Assembly: GCF_013093415.1 (NCBI RefSeq) | Contig: NZ_JABFBC010000001.1 | Span: 1,054,001 to 1,118,000, forward strand | Origin: Halovulum dunhuangense | GTDB taxonomy: Bacteria; Pseudomonadota; Alphaproteobacteria; Rhodobacterales; Rhodobacteraceae | DNA length: 64,000 bases | Direction of reading: 5' to 3' | In this document: positions 26,764 to 37,150 of the stretch, piece by piece | Layout: the number at the start of each line of letters is the position of its first letter | How positions within the stretch are numbered: the stretch's first letter is position 1 | Made by a program: the position numbers and the translations under genes | The notes under the pieces: model-generated | What the model saw: the letters and a program-made list of their open reading frames with translations, nothing else | What the model was told of the DNA's origin: nothing | Databases searched by the model: none

Positions 26764-28122
26764 ATGTCGTCCCTGAAGATCATCTGCCCCAACGGGCACC
26801 TGGGGTTCGCCCCCCTCAAGCCCGGCAGCTTCCATATAGGTGTGGCCGCGAAACCCGATTTCATCGCGGCCGATTCCGGCAGCGACGATATCGGCCCGGT
26901 GCCGCTGGGTTCGGACACCTGCGCCAGCCCCAAGGCCTGGCAGCGCCACGACCTGCGCGAAATGCTTCTGGCCGCGCGCAAGCTGGGCGTGCCCATGATG
27001 ATCGGCTCGGCCGGGGATACCGGCACCAACAGCCGCGTGGACATGTATGTCCAGATGATCCGCGAGATTGCCACCGAGGAGGGGCTGGCCCCCTTCCGGA
27101 TCGGCTGGTTCTATTCCGAGGTGGACCGCGAATTCGTGCGCGCAAAGATCCGCGGCGGCTCGCCCATCAAGGGGCTCGACGCGCGTGCCGACCTGACCGA
27201 GGACAAGCTTGACGCCACCGACCGCATCGTCGCGATGGCCGGCGTGCATCCCTTCCTCAAGCTGCTGGACGAGGGCTGCGACGTCATCATCGGCGGGCGT
27301 TGTTCCGACAGCGCCATCTTCGCCGCCGCCGCCCTGCACAAGGGCTACCCCGAGGCGCAGTCCTACTACCTGGGCAAGGTGCTTGAATGCGCCTCGTTCT
27401 GCGCCGAACCCTACGGCGCCAAGGAGACGGTGATGGGCGAGATCACGCCCGAGCATGTCGAGGTGACCGCCATGTCGCCCGAGCAACGCTGCACCATCGC
27501 CTCGGTCGCGGGCCACGCGATGTACGAACGTTCCAACCCGTTCCACGAGTTCGTCGCGGGCGGCATGCTCGACATGACGCATTGCCACTATGACCAGGTG
27601 GCGGAAAAGACGACCCGCGTGACCGGCATGGACTTCGTGCCCGCGGAGGAATTCCGCGTGAAGCTGGAAGGATCGGGCAAGGTTGGCGAGCGCTTTGTCG
27701 GCATGGCCGGCATCCGCGATCCCTATACGATCGCCCATGTGGACGAGGTCATCGCCTGGGCCCGCGCCCAGACCGAGGAACGCTTCGGCACCGATGGCTG
27801 GGAGCTGCACTACAACGTCTTCGGCCGCAACGGCATCATGGGCGACATGGAACCGCTGAAGGACCGGCCCGCGCACGAGCTTTGCATCGTGGTGCAGGGC
27901 ATCGCCCCCACCGTCGAGATGGCCGAGGAAGTCTGCATGACCGGCACCCGCCAGCTGTTCTACGCGCGGCTGCCCGACGTGAAGGGCACCGCGGGCGGTG
28001 TCTCCTTCGTGCTGGACGAGGTGATGCACGCAAGCCCGGCCTATACCTGGACGCTGAACCACACCATGGCCGTGGACGACCCGCTGGAGCTGTTCCCGAC
28101 CCACACCGCCACCATCGGCTGA
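26764..28122 (+). CDS. AtuA-like (DUF1446) protein
   Basis: This 452-residue protein starts at ATG 26764. It resembles the acyclic-terpene-utilisation AtuA / DUF1446 family, usually found beside acyl-CoA or hydroxy-acid catabolic genes. Visible family stretches are AADSGSDDIGPVPLGSDT near residue 38, MIGSAGDTGTNSRVD (about 79), DVIIGGRCSDSAIFAAAALHKG (about 174) and PYGAKETVMGEI. No catalytic residues are firmly defined for the family. A DUF4387-like gene follows 11 bases after its stop; from memory the two families are commonly neighbours and probably act together. Confidence 0.78.
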   Translation: MSSLKIICPNGHLGFAPLKPGSFHIGVAAKPDFIAADSGSDDIGPVPLGSDTCASPKAWQRHDLREMLLAARKLGVPMMIGSAGDTGTNSRVDMYVQMIREIATEEGLAPFRIGWFYSEVDREFVRAKIRGGSPIKGLDARADLTEDKLDATDRIVAMAGVHPFLKLLDEGCDVIIGGRCSDSAIFAAAALHKGYPEAQSYYLGKVLECASFCAEPYGAKETVMGEITPEHVEVTAMSPEQRCTIASVAGHAMYERSNPFHEFVAGGMLDMTHCHYDQVAEKTTRVTGMDFVPAEEFRVKLEGSGKVGERFVGMAGIRDPYTIAHVDEVIAWARAQTEERFGTDGWELHYNVFGRNGIMGDMEPLKDRPAHELCIVVQGIAPTVEMAEEVCMTGTRQLFYARLPDVKGTAGGVSFVLDEVMHASPAYTWTLNHTMAVDDPLELFPTHTATIG

Positions 28123-28133
28123 GGATGCCTTCC

Positions 28134-28463
28134 ATGAACACGCGCAAGAAGTTGGCGGACCTGGCCAAGACCATCCGCTCCAAGAATGCCGGAACCGACA
28201 AGATCACCTTCGACATCATCTTCCGCGAGAAGGAGACCTACGATCTCGTGAAGCGGTCTGGCGCTTTGACGCGCCAGAGCGTATGCCAGCGGTTGAATGT
28301 CGATCCGGCCCGGCTGACCGATTTTGTGGAATACGATCCGGCCTATGCCATCAAGTTCACGATCCTGCGGGAACGGCCCAGCGGCAGTGCCGGCGACGGA
28401 GACATCTTCGGGGCGCAGCAATACGCGCCCTTCCTTGACGTTGAAGTTGACATGACCGCCTGA
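28134..28463 (+). CDS. DUF4387-family small protein
   Basis: This 109-residue protein starts at ATG 28134 behind GAGG; an ATG at 28125 has no room for a ribosome site. Recognisable segments are LADLAKTIRSKNAG, the KITFDIIFREKETYDLVKRSG stretch, VEYDPAYAIKFTI and GSAGDGDIFGAQQYAPFLDVEV. These fit my memory of DUF4387. It has no membrane or signal segment. The family has no assigned reaction. Its tight pairing with the AtuA-like gene suggests a small partner subunit. Confidence 0.78.
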   Translation: MNTRKKLADLAKTIRSKNAGTDKITFDIIFREKETYDLVKRSGALTRQSVCQRLNVDPARLTDFVEYDPAYAIKFTILRERPSGSAGDGDIFGAQQYAPFLDVEVDMTA

Positions 28464-28472
28464 GGAACGCCG

Positions 28473-29680
<1,208 letters not shown>

Positions 29681-29681
<1 letters not shown>

Positions 29682-30808
29682 TGGGCGCGCCGCTCGAGGG
29701 TGTTCGCGTCCTGGAACTGGCGCGCATCCTGGCCGGTCCGTGGATCGGCCAGACCCTGGCCGACCTGGGCGCCGAGGTCATCAAGATCGAGGCGCCCGAG
29801 GGCGACGATACCCGCCGCTGGGGTCCGCCCTGGATCGAGCATGACGGCGACCGCTCGGCCGCCTATTTCCACGCCTGCAACCGCGGCAAGACGTCGGTCG
29901 TGGCCGATTTCCGCACCGAGGAGGGGCAGGCGCTGGTGCGCGACCTGGCCCGCGACGCCGATGTGCTGATCGAGAATTTCAAGCTGGGCGGCCTTGCGAA
30001 ATACGGGCTCGACTACGAAAGCCTGAGCGCCCTGAACCCGGCTCTCGTCTATTGCTCGATCACCGGCTTCGGCCAGACCGGGCCCTATGCGCATCGCGCA
30101 GGCTATGACTTCCTGATCCAGGGCATGTCGGGCCTGATGTCCGTCACCGGCGAACCGGACGGCCCGCCGGAAAAGGTGGGCGTGGCCGTGACCGACATCT
30201 TCACCGGCCTTTACGGCGTGATCGGCATCCAGGCGGCGCTGCACCAGCGCGCGCGCACGGGCCTTGGCCAGCATATCGACATGTCGCTTCTGGACTGCGC
30301 CACCGCGATCATGGCCAACCAGGCCATGAACTACCTGGCAACCGGGACGGCGCCCACGCGGCAGGGCAACGCCCATCCCAACATCGTCCCCTACCAGGTG
30401 TTCGAGGCCGCGGACGGCCATCTCATCATCGCGGTGGGCAACGACCGCCAGTTCCATGCCCTGTGCGGGGTGCTGGGGCTGGAAGGCGTGGCCGACGATC
30501 CGCGGTTCGCGGGCAATCCGGACCGGGTCGCCAACCGCGCGACGCTGGTCCCGATGATCGAGGCGGTCACGCGCACCCGGCCGCGCGATGCGCTGCTCTC
30601 GGCGCTGGAGGGGGCAGGGGTTCCCGGCGGGCCGATCAATACGCTCGACCAGGTCTTTGCGGATCCGCAGATCCAGGCGCGCGGCATGCAGATCGCACCC
30701 GAGGGCGTACCTTCCGTCCGGGCGCCCTGGGTGTTTTCGGACGCAGCACTTCCCTCGGACAAGGCGTCGCCCGCGCTGGGCCGCGGGGTGCCGCGCTGGC
30801 GGGGCTGA
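29681..30808 (+). CDS. CaiB/BaiF family CoA transferase
   Basis: This 375-residue class III CoA transferase probably loads a carboxylic acid with CoA for the acyl-CoA dehydrogenase upstream. The family opening GVRVLELARILAGPWIGQTLADLGAEVIKIE is present. The conserved ENFKLGGLAKYGLDY, GYDFLIQGMSGLMSVTG and GQHIDMSLLD stretches follow, the last with the catalytic Asp near residue 205. The C-terminal GGPINTLDQVFADPQ fits. Dicarboxylate-type (glutarate or succinyl-donor) transferases have this organisation next to gcdH. It is the last gene of the cassette. Confidence 0.88.
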
Positions 30809-30815
30809 GCCCGCC

Positions 30816-31472
30816 TCAACCGATGTGCTGGCGAAGGAACGCGCGGGTCCGCTCATGGGCCAGCGTGGCCGCCTCGGGCACATATGTCGCCCGCGCCTCG
30901 TTCGCGAATGCGTGCCCGGCCTCGTAGAAATGGACCTCCATTTCCGGCAGGTATGCCTGCACCTGTTCCACCAGTTCGGGAGGCGTGTGATCGTCGCGCG
31001 TCCCGAAATGCGCCAGAAGCGGTGCCCTGAGCGGGCGGTCGAGATATTGCGCAAGCCTTGTGCCGTAGAAGGCGACGGCACAGGCGATGTCGAGCGTCTG
31101 TGCCGCGCGCAGCGCAAGGCCACCGCCCCAGCAGAACCCCAGCACCGCAACCTTGTGCCCCCGCGCCTTCAGCGCGTCCACGGCGGTGGCGATGTCGCGC
31201 ATCGTCTCTTCGAGCTTGGCCGCCTGCATGAGCGTCCGCCCGCGCTCGGGCTGATCGAAGGGGATCGACACGCCCGGTTCCTGACGGTCGAACAGCGCCG
31301 GGATCGCCACGTCGCAGCCCTGGGCGGCATAGGCCCGCGCCACGTCGCGCAACTGGTCGGTCACGCCGAAGATCTCCTGCACGATGACCAGCCCGAAGCG
31401 CGCCTGCCCTTGCGCCGCTTCCATCCAGCAGTCCAGTTCATGCCCGTCCGTGGCGTGCACTCGTGTCATCAT
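30816..31472 (-). CDS. Dienelactone-hydrolase-family protein
   Basis: This 218-residue alpha/beta hydrolase belongs to the dienelactone hydrolase family. The nucleophile is a Cys in VLGFCWGGGLAL (about residue 109), with the acid and His expected in HFGTRDDHTP and FYEAGHAFANE. IVQEIFGVTDQLRDVAR is the family's N-terminal signature. Only 7 bases separate it from the convergent CoA transferase. It is the last backbone gene before the genomic island boundary at 31.6 kb. It may act on lactones or other esters; no pathway partner is adjacent. Confidence 0.85.
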   Translation of the reverse strand: MMTRVHATDGHELDCWMEAAQGQARFGLVIVQEIFGVTDQLRDVARAYAAQGCDVAIPALFDRQEPGVSIPFDQPERGRTLMQAAKLEETMRDIATAVDALKARGHKVAVLGFCWGGGLALRAAQTLDIACAVAFYGTRLAQYLDRPLRAPLLAHFGTRDDHTPPELVEQVQAYLPEMEVHFYEAGHAFANEARATYVPEAATLAHERTRAFLRQHIG

Positions 31473-31600
31473 CGTGACTTACCCTTGGTGATGCGATCGC
31501 TCTTGTATAAAGCGGATCGCCAAGGGCGCAAAACCGCAGTTGCACCGCCCGCGGAAATGTCCGGTCGAGTCGTGTCTGTTCGAGTTCGGGACAAGGGGGC

Positions 31601-31618
31601 TGGCTGGGGTGGTAGGAT
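31601..31618. repeat. Distal attachment site, 18-bp copy of the tRNA-Gln 3' end
   Basis: TGGCTGGGGTGGTAGGAT here is identical to 49692-49709. The match stops at the T-arm of the tRNA. The base on each side differs. AT-rich sequence unlike the backbone begins immediately after it. Confidence 0.88.
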
Positions 31619-31962
31619 GCTGAGCTAAGTTATTGACGTATAACAAAAAAATATGAAATCAGAGTATATGGTGTCAATTCCAGAAGCGAAAAAACCTCAA
31701 AGTGCACCAGCCTGTGTTTTTGATGACAATCTGAAACGGCAAGCAATTCGTGGCCATTTCGGTTTTCCGCGTCGCGGTCGATCCCGACTTTCAAAGCACG
31801 GGATGAGACCACGTCGTCGCGCGGCATCATGCTCGCGCACAGGAGCGTCGCTACGACCATGGACAGCTACGACCACGCGCAGGGGGTAAGAGCCGCCAGG
31901 GAGTATGTCGAACACCTCGCCTCGTGGCGGTCGGCGCCCACGACCTTGCGCTTTTAGACCTT

Positions 31963-32430
31963 GATGGGCACTTCCGCACGCTGCGGAACATGCCTATCTC
32001 CATCCCAGGGCCCGCGAGGGTCCGACCGTAAGCCGCCGCATAGGCGGCTGAGAAGAACAGACCAAGGCCTTCCACATGAAGTCCGGGTCTTCGTGAGCCG
32101 CCGCATAGGCGGTTGGGGCGATGGGCATTTCCGCACGCTGCGGAACATGCCTATCTCCATCCCAGGGCCCGCGAGGGTCTGACTGTAGGCCACCGCATAG
32201 GCGGCTGAGAAGAGCAGACCAAGGCCTTCTTCGTGAAGTCCAGGTCTTTGTGAGCCGCCGAACAGGCGGTTGGGGCGATGGGCATTTCCGCACGCTGCGG
32301 AACATGCCTATCTCCATCCCAGGGCCCGCGAGGGTCTGACTGTAGGCCACCGCATAGGCGGCTGAGAAGAGCAGACCGAGGCCTTCTTCGTGAAGTCCAG
32401 GTCTTTGTGAGCCGCCGCGCAGGTGGTCCG
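31963..32430. repeat. Three tandem 157-bp direct repeats
   Basis: Units begin at 31963, 32120 and 32277, each opening GATGGGCAYTTCCGCACGC; the spacing is exactly 157 bases. Units 2 and 3 are more alike than unit 1. Each unit holds two short palindromes, CCGCACGCTGCGG near its start and GCCGCC-GCATA-GGCGGC in the middle. The length is not a multiple of three, so open frames through the repeat shift from copy to copy and I regard it as non-coding. The function is unknown. Confidence 0.85.
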
Positions 32431-32547
32431 GAGTGATGCTCCGTGGCGTATTTCGCTTGGGGTATCGAAAGGGACGGCCCGCTGGTCCAAGTCCCTTGCC
32501 AGATGTGTGGAGTATTGCGCGCTGCCATTGGCAGCGCGCTTTTTCGT

Positions 32548-32763
32548 TCATTCCCCGAAGAAATCCCACTCACAGACCTTGCGTTTGGCGAGACCGAGTT
32601 TCATTGCGGGTGTTCGTTTTGTGTCCGGTGATCCCATCCAGTTGTGATGGAAGCGGTAGATCTCGATGATCGTCACCAGCATCTCCGGCTTGTAGAGGAA
32701 ATGCCGATCCCAAGTCCGGCCATACGCGCTTGGTATCGAGACTGGCCGGGATGCCGGCCGCAC
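32548..32763 (-). pseudogene. Possible transposase C-terminal remnant
   Basis: The minus-strand frame has a tail reading IEIYRFHHNWMGSPDTKRTPAMKLGLAKRKV. This resembles the C-terminal end of several DDE transposases (FHHNW...TPAMxxGLA). No upstream catalytic domain is present, so it is at most a fragment. It fits the other insertion-sequence debris in this stretch. Confidence 0.4.
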
Positions 32764-32879
32764 ATTGCTGCGAATTTTGTCGAAAATAGCTGTCCACGCT
32801 CAGCCGCGTGGCGAGAGGTATCCACCCCCGCGCATCGCTCCGTTGATATCTCTGGTCGGCCCGTCTTGACATCAATGAC

Positions 32880-33345
32880 CCGGGAAGGCTCGGACATCGT
32901 GCGGTCGGGCCAGGCGAAGGCAGAGTGGAATGGCCATTACAATGCCCGCATCTACCACCCGCTGATCACCCCCATCGCTGCGACGGGCGACATGCTGGAT
33001 GCTCGGCTGAGGGCGGGCAATGTCGGCACCGCCGAGGGCGCGCTTGATGTGATCCTCGACGTCGTCGACAGGGCGCGGAAGAGTGTCTGCGATGTGGCCA
33101 TGGTGCGCATCGACGCAGGGTTCCCCTCGGCCGCACTGCTGGCGGGTCTCGAGGCCCGGGGTATCGATCACGTCTCGGCGCTGCGCGCCAACCCGGTGTA
33201 GGACCGGCTGGCCGAGCGCCACATGGTCTGCCCGATGGGGCGCAGACCTTTGCAGCCCAGGACCTGGCTGCTCGAGATGCACTATCAGGCCGACAGTCGG
33301 GACAGGCCGCGACGGGTGTCAACCAACAATCATGGAACGTGAGAG
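32880..33345 (+). pseudogene. IS1380-family transposase fragment with in-frame stop
   Basis: The frame contains EWNGHYNARIYHPLITPIAATGDM, a GNVGTAEGALDVILDVVDRARKSV stretch and MVRIDAGFPSAALLAGLEARGI, all typical of the IS1380 DDE transposase core. A TAG at 33199-33201 interrupts NPV*DRLAER where these proteins usually read NKVLDRLA. The similarity resumes to about 33330 (PRTWLLEMHY) and then stops. N- and C-terminal parts are missing. It is a dead remnant near the island's distal end, immediately before lsrK. Confidence 0.8.
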
Positions 33346-33389
33346 AACCAACGGTTCTGCCGCCTGCCCACGAAAACGCGGTGCCCCTC

Positions 33390-34955
33390 CTACAGCCCTG
33401 GGGCTTTCCACATCGAGGTGGTGACACCCGTATCGACGAGGGCGCGTTGGGGCATGTAGGCTTTTCGCCACCGCTCGGCCGCGTCCGCATAGAGCGCCGC
33501 GTTGTTGCGGTTCGGCTTCACGACCGTCTCGACCCGCGAGAATGCCTTTCCGGCCTCTTGCATGTCGGAGAATTGGCCGGCTCCGACGGCGGCCACGGCG
33601 GCGCATCCCAGTGCCGTGGCTTCGCGCACGACGGGGATTGCGATATCGCGTTGCAGGACGTCGGCCAGGATCTGCGCCCACAGAGCCCCCTTGGAGGCGC
33701 CACCGGCGAAAGTGACCAAATCGCCGATGTCGGTGTCTGAAAAGGCTATGACCCGGCGCAGGTTTTCCGCAGAGACGATGGCCGCGTTTTCCTCCAGTGC
33801 GCGGAACAGGCTGGCCGGAGTGGTGTGGCTGGGCTCGATCGACATGTTCAGGAAGGAGGGGGCGGCGTGGTACCAGGCGGCGAAGTTCATCGCGTCGGAA
33901 AAGACCGGGATGATCCCGTTCGCGCCGGCTGGAACTTGCGCCGCCTGCTCCTCCAGTACCTGATAGGGGTCGACGCCACGACGTGCGGCTTCGGCGATCT
34001 GGGCCTCGCAGAACGTGTCGCGGAACCAGCGCATCGTCAGGCCAACGAAGAACGAGATACACTCGGCCTGGGCCAACGGGGCCACGGCATGAGGATTGAC
34101 CCGCACCATCATCTCGGGGTCGGTGCGTCCCGCAGGCAGGTTCACGACCTGCTGCCAGAACGATCCCCCGAAGATGGCGGCATTGCCGGGCTCGGTGACG
34201 CCAAGCCCGACGCTTCCCATCTGGACATCGCCGCCTCCTGCCACGACGAGGGTGCCCTCGGTCAATCCGGTCTCCGCCGCGGCTTTGGCCGTCAGTCTGC
34301 CAATGCTCTCGCCGCTCGCGACGACTGGCGGGAACAGGCCGCGCGGCAGACCGGCAGCTTCGATCAGAGCGTCGGACCAGTCGCGGGCGGCAAGGTCCAT
34401 CAGCCCGGTCGTTCCGGCGTTCGACGGCTCTGCAGTGATCTCGCCGGACAACCGGAAGGCGATCCAGTCGTTGATCATCGAAATTCTCGCGACACGTTCC
34501 CACAATTCCGGACGGTTTCGCCGGACCCATTCGAGGCGGGGCCAAGCTCCCAGGGCGAATGTCTGGCCGCTTTTCTCGTAGAACCGCCGCTCAAGTCCCG
34601 CCTCGCGCGCCTTGAGTGCCGCGACTTCGCCACCCGCGCGTCCATCGACGTTGGCACAGGCCCAGATCTCGTGACTCTCGGCGTCGTAGAGCACGATGGC
34701 CTCGCGCATGCTGGTGCTGCTCACCGCGGCGATCTCGCTGGCGCGGATTCCGGCCTGTGCCACGGCGGCCTTGATGCAGCCGCAGAGGATGTCCCAGTTC
34801 TGCACGCAGTCGAACGCCATGGAGCCGGGCACGCCATTTTCCGCGCGATGCGACCATTCCTGCTGACCGACGCTGACCTGCGCGCCGGTGTCGTCGAAGA
34901 CCACGGCGCGGCCACTGCCGGTGCCTGCGTCGATTGCCAGATAGTAATGGGTCAT
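33390..34955 (-). CDS. lsrK: Autoinducer-2 kinase LsrK
   Basis: This 521-residue FGGY-family kinase phosphorylates imported AI-2 (open DPD form), trapping it and producing the LsrR ligand. It follows E. coli LsrK closely: YYLAIDAGTGSGRAVVFD at the start, SSTSMREAIVLYD, ANVDGRAGGEV, the MINDWIAFRLSGEI stretch, PSNAGTTGLMDL, the catalytic Asp in VVAGGGDVQMGSVGLGV, FGGSFWQQVVNL, and the end DTGVTTSMWKAPGL. Length matches (about 530 in E. coli). Its start overlaps the lsrR stop (ATGA). This is the strongest single marker that the cassette handles AI-2 rather than an ordinary sugar. Confidence 0.94.
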   Translation of the reverse strand: MTHYYLAIDAGTGSGRAVVFDDTGAQVSVGQQEWSHRAENGVPGSMAFDCVQNWDILCGCIKAAVAQAGIRASEIAAVSSTSMREAIVLYDAESHEIWACANVDGRAGGEVAALKAREAGLERRFYEKSGQTFALGAWPRLEWVRRNRPELWERVARISMINDWIAFRLSGEITAEPSNAGTTGLMDLAARDWSDALIEAAGLPRGLFPPVVASGESIGRLTAKAAAETGLTEGTLVVAGGGDVQMGSVGLGVTEPGNAAIFGGSFWQQVVNLPAGRTDPEMMVRVNPHAVAPLAQAECISFFVGLTMRWFRDTFCEAQIAEAARRGVDPYQVLEEQAAQVPAGANGIIPVFSDAMNFAAWYHAAPSFLNMSIEPSHTTPASLFRALEENAAIVSAENLRRVIAFSDTDIGDLVTFAGGASKGALWAQILADVLQRDIAIPVVREATALGCAAVAAVGAGQFSDMQEAGKAFSRVETVVKPNRNNAALYADAAERWRKAYMPQRALVDTGVTTSMWKAPGL

Positions 34956-35911
34956 GTGTCGCTCCGTTCCAGTATCGCTTCGGCGGTGGGCTGATCCGTA
35001 ACCAGCGTATTGATGTAACCGCCCCGCATTGCGCCAAGGATCGCGTCGGCCTTCTTCACGCCTGCCGCGGCGCCGATGACCGTGTCGATCGATGCAAGGC
35101 GGTCGAGCGAGACCGAGACCACATGGTCGTGCAGGTCGAGCGGAAGCACCTTGCCTTCGGCGTCGTAAAAGAAGCCGAGGATGTCACCGACCGCTCCCTG
35201 GCGCCGGAACAGGCTGAGTTCGGAACGGCTGCAATAGTCGCTGCGAACCAGTGTCGCCTCATGAGACAGTGAGCCGACCCCGACAAGGGCCACCCGCGAT
35301 GTAAGGGCCATGTCGATGATGTCTCGCACGAAGGGTTCGTCGCGCAGCGCGTTGGCGAATTCGCTGGACGAGACGCGCAGCGGCGTCGGAATCAGGTGGA
35401 TGTTGGACAGTTTGCCGAACCCGCTGCCGTTGAGGTAGGTCGCGACCCCGCCGGTCAGGCTTACCAACTCGATCTGGCCCTGCGTCAGAAGCGGTGTCAT
35501 CTGCTGGAGCGTCTTGCTGACAGTTTCACCCCAGCCGATAGAGAGGAGTTCGCCGGGTTCCAGTTTCTGCATGAGGAGTTGCGCGGCCGCCAAGGCCACG
35601 CGGGTGCCGGCGTCGCCCTGGCCAAGCGCGGGCACCACCCGCGCGTCGCGCAGGCCGAAGCGCTCGATCAGCGTGCGCTGCTGGCGAAAGCAGCCGGCAT
35701 ATGGAGAGTTGATCGTGACCTGGATGATCCCGGTCTGGCGCCCGCGGTCCAGCAGTCGCGAGACCTTGATCCGCGAGATGCCGAGCATGTCGCCGATCTC
35801 GCCTTGGGTCAGGCCGTCCTGGTAGTAGTACCAGGCCACCAGCGCCAGTTGCTCCTCATCATCCGGAGAAAGCTGGCCTGCGGCACCTTCTTGATCATCT
35901 TTTCCAATCAC
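34952..35911 (-). CDS. lsrR: LsrR, SorC-family repressor of AI-2 uptake
   Basis: This 319-residue regulator is read from GTG 35911 after GGAGA; a GTG at 35944 would add 11 residues. The length equals E. coli LsrR (317). The N-terminal helix-turn-helix is LTQGEIGDMLGISRIKVSRLLDRG. The sugar-phosphate-binding domain contains LLSIGWGETVSKTLQQM, ELVSLTGGVATYLNG, LIPTPLRVSS, RRQGAVGDILGFF and a C-terminal AMRGGYINTLVTDQPTAEAIL. It would repress the divergent operon until phospho-AI-2 from LsrK binds. lsrK follows with a 4-base overlap. Confidence 0.93.
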   Translation of the reverse strand: MIGKDDQEGAAGQLSPDDEEQLALVAWYYYQDGLTQGEIGDMLGISRIKVSRLLDRGRQTGIIQVTINSPYAGCFRQQRTLIERFGLRDARVVPALGQGDAGTRVALAAAQLLMQKLEPGELLSIGWGETVSKTLQQMTPLLTQGQIELVSLTGGVATYLNGSGFGKLSNIHLIPTPLRVSSSEFANALRDEPFVRDIIDMALTSRVALVGVGSLSHEATLVRSDYCSRSELSLFRRQGAVGDILGFFYDAEGKVLPLDLHDHVVSVSLDRLASIDTVIGAAAGVKKADAILGAMRGGYINTLVTDQPTAEAILERSDT

Positions 35912-36007
35912 CGAACATTTTCTCCGATCTCGGAATGTGAGCACATCTAAGATCAGTCAAATATGCCCGTCAATGATGAAAATTCGAGCAGAATTTTGTT
36001 GACGAGA

Positions 36008-36024
36008 GATCATCACGAATGATC
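36008..36024. promoter_or_regulatory. Candidate LsrR operator between the divergent lsr genes
   Basis: GATCATCACGAATGATC is a perfect inverted repeat with 6-base arms and a 5-base spacer. It lies midway in the 166-base gap between lsrR and the permease gene. TGATCA-like half-sites recur at about 36048-36053. A possible -35 TTGACG ends just before it. Assignment to LsrR is inference from position. Confidence 0.55.
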
Positions 36025-36077
36025 AAATGGTTTACAAGAATCAAAAATGATCACTCTACGATGTGGGGTGACGATCA

Positions 36078-37112
36078 GTGGAGGCTGATTTGGCACGAGG
36101 AAACAGCACGCAGCCGGTCGGTGGGGTCGAAGCGGTGTCCAGCGGGGGCTGGCGCGAGAACCTGCCGCCGCTTCTGGGGCCGACTAAGGTGCCGCTCGCA
36201 GCTCCGGCCGTGATGCTGTGCATCATCGTGGTGGTGATGCTGGTTGCGGCTCCGGCCTTCTTCTCCGTCGGGAACCTGCGCGCGATCGCGATGGATGCGT
36301 CGCTGATCATGCTGCTGGGCGTGGGAATGACCGCCGTCATCACCTCGCGCGGGATCGACCTGTCGATCGGCGCGATCCTGATCCTGTCGAGCGTCGCCTT
36401 CGCCGCCGCGCTCAAGGATTTCGGGTTTCCCCTGATCCTCGCGGTCTGCGTCGGTCTCGCGGTCGGGGCGCTCTGCGGCCTCGTGAACGGGCTGCTGGTA
36501 ACAAAGCTGAAGATGCCCGATTTCATCGTGACCCTTTCCACCGAACTGGTGTTCCGCGGCCTTGCGCTGGTCTATGCTGGCGGTGGCGTGTTCTTCGGCT
36601 TTCCGGAGGCGATCAAGTTCCTTGGCCGCGGTCGCATCGGCGAAGTACCGATGCCCCTGATCGTGGCGCTGGTCGTCGTCGTGCTCGCGCATCTGATCTT
36701 CGCCTACCACCGCATCGGTGTGCGGCTTCATGCCGTGGGCGCCAACCCGGTCGGTGCAAGGCGCCTCGGCGTGAACGTCCAGCGCTACCGCATCGGGGTC
36801 TACGTGTTCATGGGCGTGATCGCGGCGATTGGCGGCATCATGCTGACCGGGCGCCTGGATGCCGTCGTCGCCTCGGGCGCGGTGACTATCCTGCTCAACA
36901 CAATCGCGGCGGTGATCGTCGGCGGCACCTTCCTGTTCGGCGGCCGCGGCTCGATCGTCGGCACCTTCCTCGGGGCGTGGCTGCTCGCGGCCATCACCAA
37001 CGCAGTCGTCATGCTCGGCTTCGAGGCGTTCTGGCAGAACGTCGCCGCCGGCGCGGTGATCCTGATCACCATCGGACTTTACTCGCATCGCAGCGGGCGG
37101 AGCGAGGAATGA
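36078..37112 (+). CDS. AI-2/sugar ABC transporter permease
   Basis: This 344-residue permease of the RbsC/LsrC family starts at GTG 36078 behind GGGGTG. About eight to ten hydrophobic segments are visible, starting with residues 40-62. The family stretch SRGIDLSIGAILILSS, the VGANPVGARRLGVNVQRYRIGVYVFMG loop, and GRLDAVVASGAVTILLNTIAAVIVGGTFLFGGRGSIVGTF are typical of ribose-type permeases. E. coli uses two permeases (LsrC and LsrD); here there is only one, presumably as a homodimer. It is followed by the LuxP-like binding protein after 38 bases. Confidence 0.88.
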   Translation: MEADLARGNSTQPVGGVEAVSSGGWRENLPPLLGPTKVPLAAPAVMLCIIVVVMLVAAPAFFSVGNLRAIAMDASLIMLLGVGMTAVITSRGIDLSIGAILILSSVAFAAALKDFGFPLILAVCVGLAVGALCGLVNGLLVTKLKMPDFIVTLSTELVFRGLALVYAGGGVFFGFPEAIKFLGRGRIGEVPMPLIVALVVVVLAHLIFAYHRIGVRLHAVGANPVGARRLGVNVQRYRIGVYVFMGVIAAIGGIMLTGRLDAVVASGAVTILLNTIAAVIVGGTFLFGGRGSIVGTFLGAWLLAAITNAVVMLGFEAFWQNVAAGAVILITIGLYSHRSGRSEE

Positions 37113-37150
37113 GGCCCGCAAAAGGGCAAAATCTCTGGGAGGAGAAAACC

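Noticed and set aside
31601-31618. A second tRNA-Gln gene
   Set aside because: Only the last 18 bases are present; no anticodon or 5' half. It is an attachment-site copy.
31963-32430. CRISPR array
   Set aside because: Units are 157 bases, contiguous and without variable spacers; no cas genes are near.
31994-32573. Minus-strand frames of up to 191 codons through the 157-bp repeats
   Set aside because: The repeat length is not a multiple of three, so the reading frame changes in each copy. No protein domain is visible.
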